This document shows, one piece after another, positions 7,329-10,711 of a stretch of DNA of 10,711 nt. This stretch comes from Methylacidiphilum caldifontis (lineage in GTDB: Bacteria; Verrucomicrobiota; Verrucomicrobiia; Methylacidiphilales; CAMAQI01). Location: assembly GCA_945860255.1 (NCBI GenBank), contig CAMAQI010000070.1, positions 1 through 10,711 on the forward strand, written 5' to 3'. The notes beneath the pieces are model-generated. The model had not been told where the DNA came from, searched no databases, and worked only from the letters and a program-made list of their open reading frames with translations. Position 1 is the stretch's first letter, and each line of letters opens with the position of its first letter. The translations under genes and the position numbers were made by a program.

Positions 7329-8462
7329 TTATATTCCCAACGTCCTAAGAAGGCACTTCGCTGTCGCTTGAATCGCAGGAACAGCCACGGAATTTCCAAA
7401 TTGTTTGTAGGCAGCAGAATCTGAAACAGGTATGACGAATTTTTCAGGAAAACCCTGTAAACGTGCCCATTCTCGAGGAGTCATTTTTCGAACTCCCTCA
7501 CGATTAACACCTCCTTTGATTCTGGTCTCTGGAGTAAAATCTGTAATCCGATGATCTAAGACAAGATTCCTCTCCCTTCCCATACCCCCGACAACAATTG
7601 CATTCGCAATTGCATTGTCTTGAATAACCTCATATCCAAATCCATTTCCCTTTCCTGCATGCCTTGCTTTATGTTTTTTTAAAGTATCTAGGTATTGTAA
7701 AGACAAATAGTAGCGCGTTGGAACAACCTGCTTTTCTTTGACATCTGCAAAAGTCTTTTTAGAACCCAAAGATTTTGGGTAGTTAAATTCCATAGTTTTT
7801 TGATCTTTTCTGAATCCAACAATATAAATCCGTTCACGGTTCTGAGGGACTCCAAAATCTTTTGCGTTAATAACCTGAGGATCGGGAACATCATAATTTA
7901 AATCATTTCGAAGAACATGAAGAATTGTTTGCAAAGTTTGCCCACGATCATGACCGATTAATCCTTTGACGTTTTCAAGAAAAAAAGCTTTTGGTTTTTT
8001 TCTTCTCAATATTTCAGCAACTTCAAAGAAAAGAGTGCCACGAGTGTCATCAAAGCCAGCTCGTTTCCCCGCAATTGAAAATGCCTGACAAGGAAATCCT
8101 GCGCAAAGGAGATCGAAGCCAGAAGGAATCTGGGTCTTCGTTTCTTCTAAAGTAATATCTCCGAAAGGGATTTCTCCAAAATTTGCAAAATACGTTTTCT
8201 GAGAGTCCTTATCCCACTCGCTTGAAAAGACGCATTCTCCACCCAATGCCTCCATTGCAATTCGAAATCCCCCGATTCCAGCAAACAAATCAATAAAAGT
8301 GAACTTTGGGCTTTCCAGTGGATGAAATGGAATTTTTAAGGGGTTAACTTTTTTGGAGTTGTCCTGTAATGATTTGGACTTAGAGATTTTTTGAATAATA
8401 GAAACCACGTCATAAAATTTAAAATTACTTTGCTGTATGTCAATATTATCACGATCTTTCAT
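7329..8462 (-). CDS. DNA (cytosine-5)-methyltransferase of a type II restriction-modification system
   Basis: It transfers a methyl group from S-adenosylmethionine to C5 of a cytosine in a specific duplex site and so protects host DNA from the partner nuclease. All hallmark motifs are in order in 377 residues: motif I FIDLFAGIGGF (56-66), motif IV GFPCQAF with catalytic C125, motif VI ENV (163-165), motif VIII QNRER (207-211), a target-recognition region at about 245-325 including KGNGFGYEV, motif IX (around TPREWARLQGFP, 328-339) and motif X YKQFGNSVAVPAI (352-364). About 52 residues precede motif I, a longer leader than in minimal enzymes. The downstream endonuclease gene is likely co-transcribed, methyltransferase first, which gives protection before cutting. 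AT-rich composition points to horizontal acquisition. Recognition specificity cannot be read reliably from the sequence. Confidence 0.96.
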   Translation of the reverse strand: MKDRDNIDIQQSNFKFYDVVSIIQKISKSKSLQDNSKKVNPLKIPFHPLESPKFTFIDLFAGIGGFRIAMEALGGECVFSSEWDKDSQKTYFANFGEIPFGDITLEETKTQIPSGFDLLCAGFPCQAFSIAGKRAGFDDTRGTLFFEVAEILRRKKPKAFFLENVKGLIGHDRGQTLQTILHVLRNDLNYDVPDPQVINAKDFGVPQNRERIYIVGFRKDQKTMEFNYPKSLGSKKTFADVKEKQVVPTRYYLSLQYLDTLKKHKARHAGKGNGFGYEVIQDNAIANAIVVGGMGRERNLVLDHRITDFTPETRIKGGVNREGVRKMTPREWARLQGFPEKFVIPVSDSAAYKQFGNSVAVPAIQATAKCLLRTLGI

Positions 8463-8486
8463 CTTTCTTTAGATAGAAGTCTTACG

Positions 8487-8515
8487 TTGACTCGTCTAAT
8501 TGTAGTGCGATTAAT
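8487..8515 (+). promoter_or_regulatory. Possible promoter in the divergent R-M / toxin-antitoxin spacer
   Basis: The 133-base spacer 8463-8595 separates the methyltransferase gene (leftward) from the antitoxin gene (rightward) and must contain both start regions. On the plus strand TTGACT (8487-8492) and ATTAAT (8510-8515) are 17 bases apart. A separate perfect TATAAT occurs at 8536-8541 but lacks a good -35 partner. No convincing minus-strand promoter was found. All are weak candidates in AT-rich DNA. Confidence 0.25.
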
Positions 8516-8576
8516 CAGGCATTTGTTTCATTTTTTATAATTCATTCATTGTATTTTTATCTTGAATCCGCCTTAA

Positions 8577-8598
8577 CATACATTAAGCTACATGTATG
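8577..8598. promoter_or_regulatory. Candidate VapB/RHH operator overlapping the antitoxin start codon
   Basis: CATACAT (8577-8583) is the exact reverse complement of ATGTATG (8592-8598), and the central AGCT (8586-8589) shares the same symmetry centre. The result is a 22-bp, 18-of-22 symmetric site that includes the ATG at 8596. RHH antitoxins typically bind such inverted repeats at their own promoter and repress it with the toxin. The position makes autoregulation plausible; binding itself is inferred. Confidence 0.5.
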
Positions 8599-8835
8599 AA
8601 AGCCATTACAATCAATGTATCTGAGCCGGTTTATGCCGCTTTTCAGGCCTTTTCGAAGCAGCAGGATCGGACGACTTCGGAGTTGATCCGGGAGGCGATG
8701 GAGGAGTATCGAAGGACACGGATCTCGAATTCAACTTCATTGGAACTCCTTCGTCCTCAATCGGTTGGAAGAATTTTAGTTCCTCTTTTAACGGATGATG
8801 ATTTGATGGAGGAGATGCTTCATGATCGGGATTGA
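8596..8835 (+). CDS. vapB: Ribbon-helix-helix antitoxin of a VapBC-type toxin-antitoxin pair
   Basis: This small protein (79 residues) would neutralise the PIN toxin encoded next to it and repress the operon. Residues 1-45 read as a ribbon-helix-helix domain: a short beta strand MKAITINVSE, helix A (PVYAAFQAFSKQQ), a turn with RTTSEL and helix B (IREAMEEYRR). The C-terminal tail (about 50-79), ending in the acidic DDDLMEEMLHDRD, is the likely toxin-binding segment. The gene overlaps the toxin gene by 14 bases. No Shine-Dalgarno site precedes the ATG; a palindrome covers it instead. Base composition is closer to the backbone than to the adjacent restriction genes. The symbol is functional shorthand for an RHH/PIN pair. 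Confidence 0.85.
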   Translation: MKAITINVSEPVYAAFQAFSKQQDRTTSELIREAMEEYRRTRISNSTSLELLRPQSVGRILVPLLTDDDLMEEMLHDRD

Positions 8836-9268
8836 TACCTCCTATCTTATCGCCTTGGCGATTGAGGAGCATGAGTTTCATCATGAGGCCTGGAGCTACT
8901 ACGATCGGACTCTTAAAAACCAAAATGGAGCGGCTCTCCTTGCTCCTCAGGTCATTCAAGAGTGGCTGCATATTGTGACGGACCCTAAACGATTCGAGCG
9001 TCCTTTCGAAATGCGAGAGGCCTTGAAGTGGGTCGAAAACTTTGAGAAAGCTCGGGAATTTCGGGCGGTTTATCCGGATGCTGAAACGACCCGCTATTTT
9101 TTACAATGGATGAAGGACTATTCTCTCGGACGCAAGCGAATCCTCGATACCTTCCTCGCTGCGACCTATCACAGAGCGGGGGTCAAAACGATTGTGACGA
9201 CGAACTGGCGTGATTTCGAACTATTCCAGCTTTTCGAGTCGGCAAATTGGATTTCCTTAAAAAAATAA
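8822..9268 (+). CDS. vapC: PIN-domain toxin ribonuclease, VapC type
   Basis: This is a probable metal-dependent endoribonuclease toxin that cuts specific RNA (tRNA or rRNA in characterised VapCs) when not bound by its antitoxin. It has 148 residues, a normal PIN length. The acidic active-site positions are visible: D5 in MIGIDTSYLIAL, E47 in VIQEWL, D109 in RILDTFLAATYH, and the C-terminal TTNWRDF (126-132), with N128 and D131. A strong ribosome binding site, GGAGGAG (8808-8814), lies inside the antitoxin gene 7 bases before the ATG. The 14-base overlap with the antitoxin supports coupled translation. All catalytic residues are present, so the toxin looks intact. The gene converges on the tRNA-Glu gene. 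Confidence 0.88.
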   Translation: MIGIDTSYLIALAIEEHEFHHEAWSYYDRTLKNQNGAALLAPQVIQEWLHIVTDPKRFERPFEMREALKWVENFEKAREFRAVYPDAETTRYFLQWMKDYSLGRKRILDTFLAATYHRAGVKTIVTTNWRDFELFQLFESANWISLKK

Positions 9269-9445
9269 GATCGGTTAAACGGCTCTTTCTTCCTGTCTCG
9301 CCGAAGTGCTTGGACAAAGGGGGATGCGTCACTGCGGGAAACCTTGAATTTTAAAACCGCCTCTTTTTGCCTCACCTCATTTTTAAGCAAAACGAAATAG
9401 ATCAAAATCATCGAAGCCATTTTTAAATAGGGCAAAAAGAGAAAG

Positions 9446-9517
9446 TGACCCCAACGGGGTTCGAACCCGTGCCGCCTCCGTGAAAGGGAGGAGAGCTAAC
9501 CACTACTCCATGGGGTC
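9446..9517 (-). tRNA. tRNA-Glu (anticodon UUC)
   Basis: Reading the minus strand, a complete cloverleaf of 72 bases is visible. The 7-bp acceptor stem pairs GACCCCA with TGGGGTC, the discriminator base is A at 9446, the anticodon stem is CCTCC/GGAGG around the loop CTTTCAC, and the T arm ACGGG-TTCGAAC-CCCGT is perfect. The anticodon TTC lies at 9484-9482. CCA is not encoded (the next bases are CTT), so it must be added by nucleotidyltransferase. The gene lies 47 bases downstream of ftsY on the same strand and its 3' end faces the toxin-antitoxin/restriction block, a common junction for acquired DNA. Confidence 0.97.
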
Positions 9518-9564
9518 TGGAAAGGGAGGTGAAATAAAGCTTGGAATTGTTCGCTTGTAAATCT

Positions 9565-10437
9565 TTATTTGCCGAAAAATGATTCGACGAAGGAATGAGG
9601 CTGAAAAGATTCGAGGTCGCCGGCCTGTTCTCCGCGTCCAATATAAAGGGTTGGAACTCCTAATTCTGCTCGGACAGCGGCGATCATTCCCCCTTTGGCA
9701 GAGCTATCCATTTTCGTGACAATCAGTCCTGTCAGCTGGAGGGTTTGATGGAACTCTTGCGCTTGAAAGAGGACGTTATTGCCTGTGGTGCCATCGACGA
9801 CGAGCCACGTATGATGTGGTGAATCGGGGGATTTTTTCGCTAAGACCCGTTTCACTTTCATAATCTCTTGCATCAGATTGTTTTTATTCGGCATCCGACC
9901 AGCGGTATCGATAATCAAAAGATCGCTTCCGGCCTTCTCAGCCTGTTCATACGATTCAAAGGCAACACTGGCGGGATCTCGTCCCGGAGGGGCGCTAATG
10001 ACCGGTACGGCGAGTCGCTCTCCCCAAACTTGAAGTTGATCGACGGCGGCGGCGCGAAAGGTGTCACAGGCCCCTAGCATGACCGTCTTGCCTTGGTTCA
10101 GAGAGAGTTGGGTTAACTTTGCCGCTGAGGTGGTCTTTCCGCTGCCGTTAACGCCGACGAGCATGATGACCTCCGGTTTATCGAGGATCAGTCGGTAAGC
10201 AGGAGGTTCTAAGAGTTTGAGCATCTCAGCGCGTAGAAACTGTTCGGCGGCCTGCGGTTTTTTGAGGAGCTTCTGAGCGGTGAGTGCCGCGGTCCACTTT
10301 TGAGTGAGCGTTAATCCGAGGTCGGCTTCAAGAAGGAGAGCCTCCCAATCAATCTCGCTCTCGACTTCCAGAGGGGTTGCGGAGTCGGCAGTGGTGCCCG
10401 GGACGAATTTTTGAACAAGCTTTTTCCAGAATGACAT
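9565..10437 (-). CDS. ftsY: Signal recognition particle receptor FtsY
   Basis: FtsY is the SRP-receptor GTPase that docks ribosome-nascent chain-SRP complexes at the inner membrane for co-translational insertion. The 290 residues comprise a short N domain (about 1-85) and the NG GTPase domain: G1 GVNGSGKT (95-102), G2 DTFRAAA (125-131), G3 DTAGR (177-181), KNNLMQE (185-191, an FtsY feature not found in Ffh), G4 TKMD (241-244) followed by SSAKGG, and the closing GEQAGDLESF (269-278). The acidic A domain of E. coli FtsY is absent, as in many compact FtsYs. The loop usually read as DAxxGQN is DGTTGNN (215-221). The frame can be extended to a TTG at 10452, but ATG 10437 (MSFWKKL, a likely membrane-binding amphipathic start) is preferred. 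No clear ribosome binding site is seen. Confidence 0.95.
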   Translation of the reverse strand: MSFWKKLVQKFVPGTTADSATPLEVESEIDWEALLLEADLGLTLTQKWTAALTAQKLLKKPQAAEQFLRAEMLKLLEPPAYRLILDKPEVIMLVGVNGSGKTTSAAKLTQLSLNQGKTVMLGACDTFRAAAVDQLQVWGERLAVPVISAPPGRDPASVAFESYEQAEKAGSDLLIIDTAGRMPNKNNLMQEIMKVKRVLAKKSPDSPHHTWLVVDGTTGNNVLFQAQEFHQTLQLTGLIVTKMDSSAKGGMIAAVRAELGVPTLYIGRGEQAGDLESFQPHSFVESFFGK

Positions 10438-10583
10438 AGGGAATGAATACAAAAGAGAAGTTTAACCGCCAAGACAATACAAAGTTAATGGGGAAATCCT
10501 CTTAGGAACGCAAGAAGGCAGGAAAAGAGTTTAAACCGATTAGATGCATTTGGAATCCATTCAACCTAAAAAAAGCAGTTGGA

Positions 10584-10711
10584 ACCACGGATAACGCGGA
10601 TCACACGGATTTTCAGGGATTTACATAAAAGAAGAACTTCACCCTCTGGGTGAATAAAAAAAAGAAACTCCATTTTCATAACCTCCTCAATCCGTGATAT
10701 CTGTGTTATCC
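10584..10711. repeat. Inverted-repeat element with CGGAT units every ~9 bp, cut by window end
   Basis: The left arm has CGGAT at 10588, 10597 and 10606, then GGGAT at 10616. The right arm, in inverse orientation, has ATCCG at 10690, ATCTG at 10699 and ATCC at 10708, again every 9 bases. The reverse complement of the right arm matches the left arm at roughly 19 of 23 positions. The arms enclose about 70 bases without a coding frame, and the right arm continues past the window. Similar CGGAT-rich arms occur as dispersed repeats in several bacterial genomes (general recollection, not a search). It lies upstream of ftsY. Confidence 0.7.
10638..10654. other. 7-bp hairpin in the centre of the edge repeat
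   Basis: TTCACCC and GGGTGAA pair perfectly around a TCT loop. It is followed by an A-rich run on the plus strand and preceded by the complementary T run on the minus strand, so it does not have the arrangement of an intrinsic terminator on either strand. It is probably part of the structure of the surrounding repeat element. Confidence 0.45.

Noticed and set aside
6655..8520. Short CAGGCA matches at both edges of the R-M block as target-site duplication
   Set aside because: Six bases is within chance expectation and the flanks do not extend the match.
9169..9435. 88-codon minus-strand frame as a gene
   Set aside because: It starts at TTG, overlaps the vapC 3' end by 100 bases and has no domain; kept only as a possible repeat or remnant.
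1..10711. CRISPR array, insertion sequence, integrase or rRNA
   Set aside because: No regularly spaced identical repeats of CRISPR size, no transposase or recombinase frame and no rRNA-like stretch were seen on either strand.

Overview
The window is bacterial DNA of mixed origin. The backbone genes have mid-range GC, and an AT-rich accessory block sits in the right-centre. The short FtsY (290 residues, almost no acidic N-domain extension), the ABC-dependent polysaccharide operon, the tRNA without an encoded CCA and the CGGAT-type interspersed repeat at the right edge would fit a member of the PVC group, perhaps Verrucomicrobiota. This placement is an inference with low to moderate confidence, because no taxonomic marker can be tested here.

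Left end (1-1778, plus strand): the 3' three-quarters of the biotin carboxylase gene accC (fatty-acid synthesis), then 65 bases later thiE (thiamine phosphate synthase). A 221-base convergent spacer (1779-1999) holds palindromes but no convincing gene or terminator.

Centre-left (2000-6543, minus strand): a compact four-gene operon, read in the order wzm-like permease, wzt-like ATPase, GT2 glycosyltransferase, GT4 glycosyltransferase. The genes are 5 and 16 bases apart and then overlap by 4 bases (ATGA). Together they look like a module that builds and exports a surface polysaccharide (O-antigen, capsule or similar) across the inner membrane. A weak promoter candidate lies upstream of wzm.

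Centre-right (about 6650-9268): an accessory block. A two-gene type II restriction-modification system (C5-cytosine methyltransferase first, putative endonuclease 11 bases behind it, minus strand) is clearly AT-richer than its flanks. Divergent from it is an RHH antitoxin/PIN toxin pair (VapBC type, plus strand). The antitoxin start codon lies in a centred 22-bp inverted repeat that looks like an autoregulatory operator. The block ends next to the 3' end of a tRNA-Glu gene. No integrase and no duplicated tRNA end are visible.

Right end (9446-10711, minus strand): tRNA-Glu(UUC), then ftsY (SRP receptor GTPase), which is transcribed towards the tRNA. Upstream of ftsY is a non-coding stretch holding the near-complete copy of an inverted-repeat element. 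Its arms are built from CGGAT units spaced about 9 bases apart, and it runs off the window edge. The most interesting items are the endonuclease, whose possible active site is S-x-K-x12-E rather than the usual E-x-K, the operator over the antitoxin start, and the edge repeat.
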